Position numbers and translations under genes: made by a program
Shown here: positions 44,955-57,670 of the stretch, piece after piece
How the letters are laid out: every line of letters starts with the position of its first letter
Numbering within the stretch: position 1 is the first letter of the stretch
Source: Blastobasis lacticolella
Taxonomy: Eukaryota > Arthropoda > Insecta > Lepidoptera > Blastobasidae
DNA length: 64,000 bases
Direction of reading: 5' to 3'
Assembly: GCA_905147135.1 (NCBI GenBank)
Contig: LR990043.1
Span: 8,405,057-8,469,056 of the forward strand
The notes under the pieces: model-generated
Databases searched by the model: none
Told to the model about the DNA's origin: nothing
Seen by the model: the letters and a program-made list of their open reading frames with translations, nothing else

Positions 44955-47900
44955 TTAGGCAGTAATTTTTACGGGTGGGGACTCCACGCCGACCCAGAAC
45001 ACAGCGCCGTTGTAGGCGATTGTCGCCCTGAAAAAAGAAAAGATTATATTATTATCGTAATTTTAAATATTTTGCATCTCCCTCTTGGTTGGAAAAAATA
45101 CTTCAATAATGACTAAACTACACACTAAAAATGATATGGGACCGGGATCGAATTTTCGTTAGCGGAGATTATAAGTAGCTCCTACTAATTATTCTCGTGA
45201 CCTGGCCGTGATTCGCTAGACCTGCCTGTCAGAATTGGTCTGCTATACTATATGGTTGACAATACGTTAAGAGCGAAAGGTATAGGTCATATCGTCATAG
45301 TAGCAGCGTTCTAAAAGATCGCTAAGCGACAGTGGGAGGGGATTTGTCTGTCCCCTTGATACCATAATTTTTATGTATTTCTTTCTAAAAAAGGCATATA
45401 GCGTTCTTTTTACATGACGAGAACTATCAATAAAAAAGCAGAATAGAGTCATTGGTACCTCTCACTTACGAGCGGATATCTTGTGTGCATTCCTTCAAAC
45501 ATAATAAACCTAGTAAGATTACTAAGTAAAGTGCGAGTCGGGCGGACATAGCAGGGACAACGGATCATCCCTCTTGTAGGCGACCGAAATCACGGATAAG
45601 TCAGAAAGTTGCCAAGTCAGCAATTAGGTGGATTGCTACGGCGAACAATCTGTGTAGCGCGGTCCTCATTTGAAAACTACTTGCATTCCCATCCTATCGA
45701 TACCTATCAAATATTACCGAAATTAAATTAGGCCCAGACATATTCACTTGCTACATAGCATACCATAGTTATCATTATGTTGTGGTCTAGCTAGAAGGAC
45801 GACCTTCCCGCGGCCTTTCCCTCTGACCTCTGGTTTGATCTGCCTACCTATAGACGTATCGATCGGGCATACGTATATGTAATAAACCGTCAATATTTTT
45901 GTAGGGATACGCGCACGCATCCCTTCAGCTTTTATCTGTCCATTGAAAGAACAAAGCTCTTAAAATATGATCGACGTTATCAGTTTTCTCTTTCACAGAA
46001 ATCTTTCGTGATTAAGTATCACGTACAACTTATTTGGTCAAATTTTCCGTGAAGACCAATTTTTGACTACTTTTTCCAGTTCTCTGCTCGACTTGAGCCT
46101 CCTCCACTAATGTGGAGGGTTTTGTCATAATGTCCAGGTGGGACGAGCGTTTGTGCTCGCAATGTTTCTGTAGATATTAGTCGCTTTTACGACTTACCTA
46201 AGATCAACCTGTATACCATTCGTAGGACCTTAGGAGGAAGTTAAGGGGCTGCTACACGGTTGCAAACCCAGGTTGCCTACAGTGTATCCTTGATATACCA
46301 TCCAATCCACTCGTTTGGCTTTGGAAAAAAATGGCGGTCATTCATTCATTTGTTGCTTGATCAAGGTCATTCTGTCGGTAACCTAGGTATGCTACCGTGT
46401 AGCAGCCCCTTCACTAACGCTGCGTTATTCCCGATATAGATACATAATGACCCCAGTAGCTCGAAAAAATGGCCTTAAATTGAACTTCAACTTGAAGGTC
46501 AGCCGTGGGAATTTACGGCCGAAAAAAGTTTAGAAAATAGAATTACTAAAACAACCTGATTCGTTTATTAGATTTAGTATAGCTTTAATTTATGAGCATT
46601 TAACCTTTAGCGATGACATTAAAGACGACCAAGTAAGTACGAGTAAGACGCGCGCCATGAGGGTTCCGAGCTAACAAATAAAAACGATTCATCTAAATCT
46701 GTTCAGCTGCCAAATACTCGAAAGTAACTTTATATTCGGTTGGAAAAACAGCTTTTCTTAAGAGCCTTGAGAGGAAGCATCGTGAGTGTGCGACAGACAG
46801 ACGGATAACAGGGGTTCCGTAACAACCTTTAGAGGTTCGGAAGCCTAAAAAGCGTGTAATCTCGAATCTTACTAAAAATAATTCCTAATTTTGTAAAAAT
46901 ATTATGATTATGTCTCCTGTAACTCGAACCTATGCTCGCCTGCTCATAGCTCCTGTATATAATTTATTTTCTCTATAGCTCATAGTCTCTACTTCAATAC
47001 ATTCTAAACTATTAATAGAACATTAAAATCAGTCCGCGAAGGCAAGTTGATTTCCTTCCGAAACCTCCTTCCGAAACCTTGATTAGGTATAGAATGTAGC
47101 CAACTGTTCAAAGCTTACTTCCTATTTGTCACGATCGTGACTGTTTGTGACACAACGTGAGTGAGTTATTACCATGTTAAAATTTGCCTAATGAGTTAAT
47201 GTAAGTAAACCGTAACTAAAAACAAAATAACGGTAGCTCATAAAATTAATAGCATGTAGGAACCTAATATTAATATTGTGATATAGGAATGCATGTACCA
47301 CAGCCCAGCAGAGAAACATTAGAGATTTTTATAGGCGTTTAATTTAGTAATGGACCATATGCCCGTAAGACGCGCCGTTTTCGAGATATTTCGAGATTTA
47401 CTCAAAACCAAAAAAGGAATTTTCGGGCCCTCACATCAAAAGCTCCATAGCTACGGGTGGGGCTTTGTTTACATACTGAGGACATGTTAAGTAACTCCGA
47501 GTAGATACCACCTACGTTTAACGGACAGAGTTATTAATAGTAAGCTGCATTTGATCTGCTCATCTGCAGATACGTCTTACAAACCACATCGAAGAACACG
47601 CGAGGAACACCATCGTGTGTTCTACATTAGGTACAGTGAAATGTAGTTTACCTGAATTTGATTTCACCACTGAACCCAGGAGGAGGAGTCCAGGTAAAGG
47701 CAACCTGCTGTTTGTCGTCTTTCTCTTCATGTTTCTTGTGAGTCACCGCGTTCTGGAAACAAAGAATACTACGATAAAGTGTCTTGTAGCTATTCAATAG
47801 GTGCCTGGTACAAAATCTATTGTAAGGTACTTAAACTCTACTTGTTTGAAAATTTCCTGGAAATATAATATTGTATCAACTCTTTCCACAGAACAATTAA

Positions 47901-50900
47901 TACTACGGACAACTTCAGTCAATATTATGAGACGTATGTAGTAAGGTACAGAAGCATAACCTTAACACGATGACTGATTGGGGCGTACCTCTTGGTAAGT
48001 CCATACCATTTATTCTTTATGATAAATTATTTTGTTATGAGCGCATAATGAAGGACTGACATGTTGATTTCTAGGTAAATGTAATGGGAGTCTACATTTT
48101 TAGGAACTTTAGCGTGCACCACATTCAATGCACCGACATCTCAGGTAGACTCTTGTGTATATAGGTAATGTATGCGTATATTTTTTGCGTTATTCCCAAT
48201 TTATCTATTTCAAGACCGCCACTGAAAAACACGTTTGTCTAGAAAAGCGAAAAGTAGAATTTCTCAAAAAACGCTGAGAGGTCCGTGCATTACATGTAAT
48301 GCACGCTGGATTTCCTATTAATTGTTTCAATGAAAATCCTTACTGATTTCATCTGTTTCGAATGCCAATAAAAATATAGGTAGGAATCCAAACAAAATTT
48401 CGGTATGTCCTTTGTGTATTATTTTCTCCAATTCATTGTTCATACGTATAAAAAAAATCAAAGCGCTAGCTCATACTTAAGTTCAGGAAACGTCATTATT
48501 TGAATATTGACGACGACGTCTCAAAAAATTCACCTGTGCATTACATGTAATGCACGGACCGTCAACGTGTTAACGCAATGTTCATAATTCACAAACAAAG
48601 TTCAATTCTCAATAAATCTCCGCAAACCTTGTGATGTGTCCATGATAAGTTGCATATCATGATCCCTTGTACCTACTTTACGTTACCATAGAGACGTGCT
48701 ATTGTAAAGTAAGTACTTAAAATTATGCATCAGGTTTCAACAACCCGACATCGGTCAAGGCTTGAAATAACGTTAGGTTCTGCCTGCCGCATAATGACGC
48801 TTAAACACCGGGTGTTCGAAAATCCTAACTCGTTGACGGTAATAATAGAAACTTACACTATACTTATATTTCTCAAATGCAAGAAAGAACTAATATTTTT
48901 ATGTAATTTTGTACCTATAATTTCAATTAACTTTATAAGCACAATCCACTGGACGCCGTTTTTACCTACTTGATACGCCGTAGTCTAAAATTTTAAGGTT
49001 GAAGTGAACCAATGGCCGCGATTCTGAGTGAAGGGAGAATTATTCGGTTTGAAGGCTTCCATTGACTAGACTGTGGCTCTACAATGGAATACCTAGACAA
49101 GCGCTGTGGGATTACTATTAACGTTGATTATATTGTTAGCCAGTTCGATATTACTACTCGTAGTAGTAGTATAAACTAAGAGGCACTCTAACTCTTAAAA
49201 CAAACTAGGTAGGAAACTACTTAGTAATATCGGTACCTATTCATGACTCGACAGAAATAATGATTGACGAAAATATGTTACGAGTGGTGACGAAAAATGC
49301 GTAATTCAATATTTACTTGGTCGTTGAATTTTCGCACTTAAACGAATAAGGATCATTTTTATTAAAAAAATCCGAATGGTCATCATCGTGATTCTTGACA
49401 TAGTTCGTTAACTCGTACCTATATTGGTCAATAGGCAACAAATTAAGTTTTCCACGTGGATCACGTGGTCCAGATAAGTTGGAGCTACATAGTTCCTCCA
49501 CGTAGAACCTAAATTCCTTTTTTGGTGTACCTAGTACAATTACATAGCATATTACTCCAGAGAGCACCTGCACACCTGTGCTACCGTTGTGTGTTTAGAT
49601 CTAACGCGGACTGCGTTCCATGAATCTTAGATGATAGTTACCTGGAGTTTGTCACAGTGGTAATATGGTACCTAGTATTCTAACTGATGTAAGATATAAT
49701 TTATTTGTTTGAAGAGCTATCATGATCCCCGACAGCACGAGGCGGTTGGAGATAAACTCCACATTCATGGAGAGTATCGCCACCACGTGGTGATATTCTA
49801 CAATGAAAAGGCATAGGTGAATGCTACAAATCGGGAGATAACGTACCATATATATTATAGGAATATTTCCTGCAGTGGACTGTTACGGGCTGTGATGATG
49901 ATGATGTTGATATATTATAGGTATCAGTTAAATATGTACCTAATGAAGGCCTAATCAAAACCATACCATAAATACCTATCGGGGGGAGTTTATTTATACT
50001 GTACTATCGCTAAGGCGCTATTATTATAACGAAACACCTGCGAATGTGTAAGAATTAATTTGTTATTGCTATTGAAAAGGAAATTGACTGATTGACTGGT
50101 CGATTACACATACAATAATAATCCTTCTCGTGTCACAGATGAGTAATATCATCATCGTCTTAGGCTTAGATAGATCGCAATCAATTATTTTTCCTTAAAC
50201 CTTCTTACTTCATAAGCCTATTGTTAAGCACCTGTGTCCGTCCTTTGTATTTGTTTTGCAAGTAATACCTACAGTCTATTTTTCTGCCAAATTCTGGATC
50301 ATGGTCAAGGCGGACCCCGGGCCCTCGTGCGCGAGAGCATAACCGGGACATTAACGCCAAGATGATTGATGACCTACAGTCTATTTTTATCCTGAGCAAT
50401 ATTTAGTATAGTTACTTACATATTATGCAAGTTTTTTGAGGATTCGATGCTGTTGGGTACTCGCAACATAAATAAACAAAAAATTTTAAAAGAACGTTGA
50501 GCTTTTTTTGCAGCTGTCTGAAGGTCTTTCCCACTTTTTGCATGTTTACTGTAACAATGGGCTTGAGGAAGTCAAAGATAAAGGTTTTAGGCCGTTTCAT
50601 AAATAAAACACGTAATAATTGTGCGTGTCCAAGGCGAATCGCCAAGGTTCTAACCCTTTTAACTTAATAACATTGTAATTATTTACTGGCGCAAATTATT
50701 ACAACTTATAAGTATCTACTTATAAGTGCTCCATACGTTTGCAAGATTTTATATTTTATACTTGGACTGGACGTTTACTTATCATAGCAAATAAATCTTC
50801 GACAAACTGAGTGGTTCAGTAGGTGAACATGCCACGTCTGCCACGCAGAGATCCCGGGTTCGATTCCCGGCTGAGCAGAAACTGAAGAGATGTATTTTAA

Positions 50901-52980
50901 AATATGTTACGGATTTGAGTGTAAAAATATATAAGTAAATCTCAACCTATCTGGCACCCATAACACAAGATTTGCTTACTTTGGGCCAAATTTACATTGA
51001 CTGATAATTTGGTAGTTTTGAACATTTAGAGTTTAAAATCTTTTGTTGAAAATTTTATAAATATTTAAGTTCCGCTTACAATGCAATTTAGCGGACTATC
51101 GTGAGCTGGAGATGATATAATTTATTAGCGACTGAATTTGACGATTGGGTGTCACCAATAACTGGAAGTCTTCTAGTGTACCTATACCTGAACAGAACTC
51201 AAGTACTTCGTCCGCGTAAAATTCGGTTACAACGTTCCAGATCTGTTCCCACGGGAACCACATTGAATTTAAATAGCTATAAACTATGTTGCTGCAAAAT
51301 TTTATCAAAATCCGTTCAGTGGTTATTGCGTGAAGAAGTACCGGTTAAGTGGGGTTACTTTGATTTGCGCCGAGACATTGAGAAGTCACTTTTCTCTATT
51401 AATCAAATGTAAATTTCATGCAAACAAAACATGTCATTCATGTGTCACCACTGATAAGCGAATATACTGAAAACCAGTAAATTTTTCCTTAGAATTTCAC
51501 TGAGAAAAGTAAGTGGTCAATGTCCCCGCAAATCAAAGTAACCCCAATCTACGGTAACAAACATCCAAACAGACATCCTTCGCCATTCGCATTTAGTAGG
51601 ATATTACAAGCAACAATCTTTTACAACTACAAGAGGAAGTGTTTTGTGGTTAACCATTACATGTCATAGCTCTCCCTTTAAATGTGTCACAACAAACAAT
51701 CGTCATGAAGTGTACGGTAAAATGTACCTCATTTCAATAGGTACTGTAATCTGAAATGTTTCGTTACACAATCCATATACACCGTGAATTATGAATGGTT
51801 ATGTAATGCGTAAAAGTAGATTCATCTCCGTACTGGAAAGAACAAGTTGTCTAATGGAAATTAGATAGAACAGTATGAGTGAGGTACTTACGTTAGGCTC
51901 CCCGCAGTTAAGTCCTTTCGCGAAGGGGTCGTTCGGGGCTATAGTGAATTTGCCGACGATCTTGTCGCCCAGACGGGCCTGGAGCATCAGCCCACGAATC
52001 GTGTTGGCGGCGTCCTTACCCCGAATCACGACCTCGATGGGGGAACCCGATTTCGCCACCTGGTACAAAACATCTTCATTACACATATTGACACTATACT
52101 CTCGTTTGCGTTTTACAGTAGACTGAGGGCCACAAGAAATTGCTGACAGGTGATGGCGCGCCAGTCGATTTTTGTCTTTTAATCATTGGCTTTAGTTCAG
52201 TCAACTTTAGTTCCACTTTCAATCGGGCGCAAAGTCTCGTGGCCCTCACTCTAGTTCTCAATTATCATAGATGTCTTTTCAGATAATTGAGGAATTTTGC
52301 TAAGGCACACGTACACTGCAAACGTAGATACTGTAGACTTTGTAGATACTGCAAACGTGTTGTCAGTTCGCTTGACCCGATAATCGAGCCGTGAGTAGAT
52401 ATTATACCATCTATTTTACATAGATATAGTGATTGGTGATATTGTAAAACATAATATTACTTTAGTATAAAATACGTTCTTAGTAACCTATCCAATTCCT
52501 TATATATTTCTCTTTAATTGCTTTAAAGTGTAAATAACTAACTATTATTCATAAGTATTAATTGCCATAACAATCAGTACTAGAGAGTTATTCACTACAA
52601 TTTTGTATGCTTGGCAGAAAGTCTCAAACTCGCTGCGTCGAAAATTCATTTTGGTGTCCATTTACTGGACAGCTGCCTTTATAATTCGGCTTTTACGAAA
52701 CCCGCAAATGGAGGCTGAGGGTTGTAGATACTTCTGGTGGGCATTTCCCTCGTTTGTCCACTTGATATATGATAATGTCACCCGAAGTTCGTCTTTCAAC
52801 ACTCATCAGTTTATGGTTGTTTACCTTAGTGCTAGTGGTAAGTACGTAGGGCGCCGCCGACTTTTGCGGGGCGACAGGGTGCCTCGGCACCATGTCTTGG
52901 CAAGCTGTTTCCGGCGCGCCACTCGAATATGCGTGGGCGCAGGCCACCACGGCCAATGTTACTATTGCCAGCTTGAACAT
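44955..52980 (-). CDS. Secreted Reeler-domain putative defense protein (Hdd11/noduler type), 4 coding exons
   Basis: The minus-strand exons 52,980-52,825, 52,059-51,892, 47,752-47,652 and 45,027-44,955 (156+168+101+73 bp) join in phase, with GT..AG borders, into 165 residues and a TAA. Residues 1-17 ([17 protein letters not shown]) form a signal peptide. The mature part is one Reeler domain: [54 protein letters not shown], then [16 protein letters not shown]. This length and order fit the lepidopteran Hdd11/noduler family, secreted hemolymph or fat-body proteins induced by bacteria and linked to nodulation. Function is inferred from the family. Introns are 765, 4,139 and 2,624 bp and contain only repeats. 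Confidence 0.92.
45430..45475 (-). mobile_element. SINE family A, tiny head fragment
   Basis: agagtcattggtacctctca followed by cttacgagcggatatc matches the head region of the family-A SINEs (minus orientation). It lies in the last intron of the Reeler gene. Confidence 0.45.
46243..46411. mobile_element. ~168-bp MITE in a Reeler-gene intron
   Basis: The terminal inverted repeats are ~35 bp: left aaggggctgctacacggttg, right its mirror with a few changes (ccgtgtagcagcccctt). The interior (ttgatcaaggtcattctgtc, ggctttgg) recurs at 58,455-58,520. Target duplication unclear. Confidence 0.7.
48270..48570. repeat. Inverted repeat with paired 20-bp palindromes
   Basis: gtgcattacatgtaatgcac occurs at 48,285-48,304 and 48,536-48,555, each preceded or followed by ggtcc in mirror orientation, giving ~25-bp inverted arms around a 230-bp interior. 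Probably a MITE; it lies in the second coding intron of the Reeler gene. Confidence 0.65.
50286..50367 (+). mobile_element. SINE family A, 3' fragment
   Basis: attctggatcatggtcaagg followed by the accgggacattaacgccaag end; no head. Intronic in the Reeler gene. Confidence 0.65.
50801..50988 (+). mobile_element. tRNA-headed SINE, family B, copy 2
   Basis: Head with A-box-like tgagtggttcagtag and B-box gggttcgattccc, then body ending cacccataacacaagatttg. It matches 7,458-7,720. Intronic in the Reeler gene. Confidence 0.7.
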
Positions 52981-52987
52981 CTTGAGG
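52981..52987 (-). other. 5' UTR part of the first coding exon of the Reeler gene
   Basis: Only seven bases (cctcaag) separate a good 3' splice site (ttttcacccttag, minus) from the ATG, implying an upstream non-coding exon. Confidence 0.55.
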
Positions 52988-53817
52988 CTAAGGGTGAAAA
53001 TAAATTTTGGTAGATAATAAAGGTACTCTTACAAAAGTAGGCTGTCCGTCCGTCATCGATATATCGATCGATGAAATATTGCAGTCTCCGGAGATAGTAA
53101 TAGATGCCGTGGGTACTACCGTAGCCGTAGTAGTGGATTTACATTAGTTAGTTTACACTTAGCATTAATTTAAAGTTTACACTTAACAACTAATTAATTA
53201 CAACAGTTACAATACAGTACAATCAGAAAAGTTCGTTGTCACAATTTGAACAGTTCTGTAATCTACCAAAACGTATACACAATACGTTCATACCAATAAT
53301 TTTGTAAGGTTTATTTGCATGATTAGCCAAATAAACATGCTCTAAAGCAGGTCAAGGTCTTTTGTTCTTCAAATCCAGCATCATGCCAGAAGACTGGTTT
53401 TCATACAAGTCAAATGTCGCAAGCGCCCGATTGCCCGGTGAAATATTGCTGCAATAGGTGTGCTTGCAATTTAGGTGCTTGAGGTTAAGTGGCTTTAAAC
53501 AATTTTGGTTGTTTTACAAGACCCTTGATACAATACATAAACCTCATGCCTCTATCCCACGGGTTGGGTAGGCAGAGATTATGGACCGCCACTTTGCTCT
53601 GTCCTGACATAACTAGCCCTAGCCCGCAGATTATTTTCATACAACTCCTTTTATTCTTGCCTGCTCCGTAAGAAGTCAAAAAATTACCTAAGTTTTAGAA
53701 TTATGTAAGAAAGAAGGAGATTGTTAATTTGACAATTAAAACAAAATACCTATAACACCAAAGAGTAAAGAGTTTTAGTTTTATTCATTTTAATCAAACA
53801 AAGCCTAATATCGTTAC

Positions 53818-53960
53818 TTAGATAGATAGATAGATAAACACTTATTGCTCATAAAAAAATAACAGTATCAATCAGTTACAGTAACTAGGAACACATATGA
53901 GCAAAGGCGGCCTTATCGCTACAAGCGATCTCTTCCAGGCTCTTATGACCGACGAAACCC
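53818..53960 (-). repeat. Retroelement-tail repeat, second copy
   Basis: A gatagatagatagata tract followed by acacttattgctcataaa and gcgatctcttccaggc, like 38,830-38,920. Intronic in the 5' UTR intron of the Reeler gene. Confidence 0.45.
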
Positions 53961-54640
53961 GTTGAGGTCTTTTCTAAGAAAATGTTTGTATGCTACGAAG
54001 CTCGTTGATGTCTTTTGTATGAAAATTAAGACTACTCTTCTACTATGTGAATATTTATTTGACAATTTTACCATTACTTAAACTAACTCCCAAAGCCAGT
54101 TGCTTGAATAAATACTTGCTTCAATGTCAAAATAAGCTAACCTTATGAAAAGATCAGTAAAACCATGACCTCTTCTAAGAACATTACTTAATTGAGAAGA
54201 TTTATTTCGAACGCATACGAAACGAGTGCATGACTTATTTTGATTAGAAATTTAAAAACACAACTTTCCTGAAATGGTTCTACATTATAATTTTTTTACG
54301 ATAATTTTAATTAACACTTAAAACTAAAAACTCATCAACTTTATTTACAATATAATAACTACCTACCTAGTACTTATCTAACTACTTGGTTTGTATTGTA
54401 TCAATAAATTAAATTTTCATGTTTTATATTTTTACTTTACGCTCTGTCACATACCTATGTTTAGTCCTAATATTAGTTATTTACAATTAAAGTAAAAAAA
54501 GAATAGATGTACGTATCTAAAATAAACAATAAAAATACCTTACTTATAATAAATTTGCCCCAGATCCCTAGATTCTACGCTCTTCAATACGCTACATAAA
54601 TATTTTTTTCGCTATTACTACTATCAAAGTGATTATTTAC

Positions 54641-54700
54641 CTTTTCTCGTGTCGAATGGCACCGTCCGTGCGTCTCTCGCAGCGGCTGGTGGGCAGAACT
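54641..54700 (-). other. Inferred non-coding first exon of the Reeler gene
   Basis: Minus-strand sequence from about 54,700 (agttctgccc) to 54,641, ending at AAAAG then gtaaat, a plausible donor. It would splice to the acceptor at 52,988-52,989. It sits ~25-30 bp downstream of a TATA box. No transcript evidence. Confidence 0.55.
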
Positions 54701-54720
54701 GCGCAACCTCGCCACGCGCC

Positions 54721-54730
54721 GGTATATATC
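54721..54730 (-). promoter_or_regulatory. TATA box of the Reeler gene
   Basis: The minus strand reads gatatatacc, within a locally GC-rich ~100 bp, ~25-30 bp upstream of an initiator-like gcagtt (54,697-54,702). Confidence 0.5.
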
Positions 54731-55799
54731 GCTCCCACCACGAGGAAAGGAAGACCAGATACCTATTCACATTCACACAGGGTCGGACCTCGGACGGATG
54801 TGGGTACTATGCGAGAGAGATTTTTTATATGTGGAATCGAAGTTGTTGGTGCTCGTTTTTTAGAACATTAGAAACAGCGGTAATTTTTAAATAGTAAAGT
54901 ATCTACCTTCATACAGAATTACTATTTTTATGTTTCTATATGTAACTTCTTTAAGTTAACACTTTTACTTTTAAGTTTAACACTTTTGTTGCAAACAATA
55001 TTGTGTCGTATTCGTGCATTGATCTCTTTCTGCTCTGCGACTGGTTATTGTAAGACTTGCTTAATTTTATATGGAACTGTTGGCCTGTTTGTGCATTGTA
55101 ATTGTATGTAATATTTGTAAAAGACTGTTTGTTTCCTAAAGAAATTTTGTAATAAATGATTTCAGTTTCCTAAATTAACTCAGACGCGTGCGACAGAGCC
55201 GAAACGGGCCCATGTGCATTTCTTCTATTTACCGACCGCTAAAATCTGTAATTTTTGTTGTTATTTTGTGAGGTTAGCACATTTTCCGTGGATAGAGCTA
55301 TCCCCTCTGTAAAATTGGCGCCCGTCGACTTGCGGAGAATAAATAGTTCATTGATCACGAGATTTTTTTAAGCTTAATATATCTATTTATTAATGTTGTC
55401 GTTGAAGAGTGTTGTTAATTACGTAATTAATTAATAGATAATTCGGTGGAGTGTAATTAAAAAAAAAATTCAGTTCTTCAATCGTATAATTAAAATAAAA
55501 TCAATTTATTTCAGACAATATCAATATTAGTAAAACATTCGTGACTTACAAACTACAATAGTAAATCCAATTTCTTACTACAATTAAAATGTCAACAATT
55601 AAATCACATTTTCAAAATTAAAATGCCGTCAGTATTTTATAGTACAAAATATCAGAATTATAATAATGTAGATGATAAAATGTCAAAGTTATAATAATTT
55701 AGAACATGGAATGTCAAAATTAGTCTCTACATAATTTGGAATTCAAAATGTCTACAACAATAATACAGTATAATAGTGTTTAATTTAAGTATATACCAT

Positions 55800-56500
55800 T
55801 TGAGACATCAGGCACTTGTCTCTGAATAGGACAATCTGTCTTATCTCTGATGACCCTCAAGATGATGTTGGCGCTCCCCGCACCCTGTGCAGAAGCGAAG
55901 CGATGCGGCGCCACCCGTCCATGTGCGCATGCGCAAACATTACTGATGCACTTTTATAGAGCGGGAGCCCCTACATCATCCTGAAGGCGTCATTGTACTG
56001 TACTCGGAGAGCGTTGAAAGTCCGCTGCGTATATCTCAACCACAGACTGCACGTGTAAACCTCCATACTACAACGCGCGAACCTCCGAGCCAGCACATTA
56101 CAGCGGACTGCCAACCCTCTCCTTTCCCTATCAATATCGACATCGTCTTTCAAATCCTCAGTAACCACGTGGCCGAGGTATTTGTACTCTGCGACCCTAC
56201 AAAGAGTTACACCATTTTATAGTACACACATCACCTTACGTCTTCCGGTTTGAAATATTAAGAGCTGACTTTTGGTAACATTGTATGAAGAACATGCAAT
56301 CTCGCTTACTCCTCACACACTCCTATCAACCTCCTGAGCGCCGCAAACGAAGGACTGAGCAACACCATGTTGTCCGCGTAGTTGATGCTGTTGACAGAGT
56401 GACCGTCAATCGAGCAACGCACTCCGGTGCTAGTCAGCCCACGACTCAGGATATCCATGTAAAGTTTAAAGAGTGAAGGCGACGTTAGGCCTCTTTCTGC
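55800..56500 (-). pseudogene. LINE reverse-transcriptase fragment, degenerate
   Basis: Minus-strand frames, with stops and shifts, give GLTSPSLFKLYMDILS, a changed catalytic box NYADNMVLLSPS (YADN for YADD), YLGHVVTEDLKDDVDIDRER, then LRYTQRTFNALRVQYNDAFR and ILRVI.DKTDCPIQ. These are the RT palm end, thumb and C-terminus of a non-LTR element; the clade was not settled. The lost second catalytic Asp and several stops show it is dead. Confidence 0.7.
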
Positions 56501-57486
56501 ATTGTGATTTCCGTTTACATCTTACCGGAATTTTATTATGTGCAATAATATTACCTGCCTATATACCTACGTAGGTACCTACACAACGGAAGCCACGTAA
56601 TTACTAGACCGAAGCCTACCAAGAAATAAACTATGAATCTATGTCAGTTTTTGTTGTTTTGAATTCCTTATGCCTACCTAATCATTGTGGGTTTCCCACC
56701 TTTAATAACTACCAAGAAGAGGAAAATAATTGCATTAGGTAGAACAGAAAACACTGAACTGCTCCAAAAAATTTCCGTTTGTAATTAAAATATTTCAAAT
56801 TAAGTAGATACCTTCCTTCATTAGGTTGGTAGTTACCTTAGTTTAGGTTGATAAATGAATTCAATGCATTCCATTATTGTGGTACATTATTATATGCAAG
56901 ATATATTATGAGGCTGTTTGTACCCCCAGTCTTACAGGAATTAAAGGGTAAAGAGTATAATAGCGGACCATGGAAGAAGCCGCATATGACCGCTCGGTTG
57001 ATGATGATGATCAGTAGTTTTAGTCCTTATGGCAAGATGACAAATCAAATTAAAGTAAGTCAGGTACTTTTAAAATTGCCATTGCCCTGTATCTAGGCGC
57101 GCTCTGCAATGCTTCACAAGAGTGCCTCTGTTGCCGCTAATCATTACGGCCAATCCTGCTGGAGCAGCGCTGGTCAAATACCTAGGCCTTTACCTCCGTT
57201 GGAGCTCTCGCTGCATTTAAACCTAAAAATGAAAAATGATCTGATTCTATCATCGCACCGCTCACCACCGACAGGGAGTTCATCCTCACACCTTGAAGCC
57301 AAATTGATCGCGAACTGTGCGGTTCTAAAGGAACCACGCATTTCTCCCACGCATACTTTTGCCTGTTATTGGCTTTACATTTATGTTAATTGTTATTGTT
57401 ACTATAGTTTAAGAGCATTGTAAAAAAAATATGTAAATCTGTTGGCAAATTAAATAAATAAATAAATACTAAGGTTGTGGCATGAA

Positions 57487-57670
57487 CTACCTGGAGAGGT
57501 TTTCCCTGGAGAGTACAACATGGAATTCTTCAAGAAAGGGGTTAAACGTTTTTACGGGGTCGGTAACGCGTTGGTGATGCCCCTGGTATTGCAAACGTCC
57601 ACAGGCTGCGGTGACTGCTTACCAACATGCTGGCCGTAATATTGTTTGCCACCTTAGTGGTATAAAAAAT
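57487..57670 (+). mobile_element. CR1-type LINE 3' end, copy 2
   Basis: In frame: LPGEVFPGEYNMEFFKKGVK, then a tail ending tttgccaccttagtggtata and an A-run; matches 30,565-30,775, with fewer breaks. Confidence 0.7.

Noticed and set aside
48725..48973. 82-codon plus-strand frame in the Reeler intron
   Set aside because: AT-rich, no domain, and antisense to an intron with no splice signals around it.
50801..50880. Possible tRNA gene
   Set aside because: It is the head of SINE family B; the body and tail match the copy at 7,458.
54629..54894. Two overlapping ~80-codon plus-strand frames
   Set aside because: They lie antisense to the GC-rich promoter and first exon of the Reeler gene; composition explains them.
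56986..57020. RTE 3' end marked by a tgatgatgatgat tract
   Set aside because: The microsatellite is short and the sequence before it does not match the RTE tail seen at 22,330-22,457.
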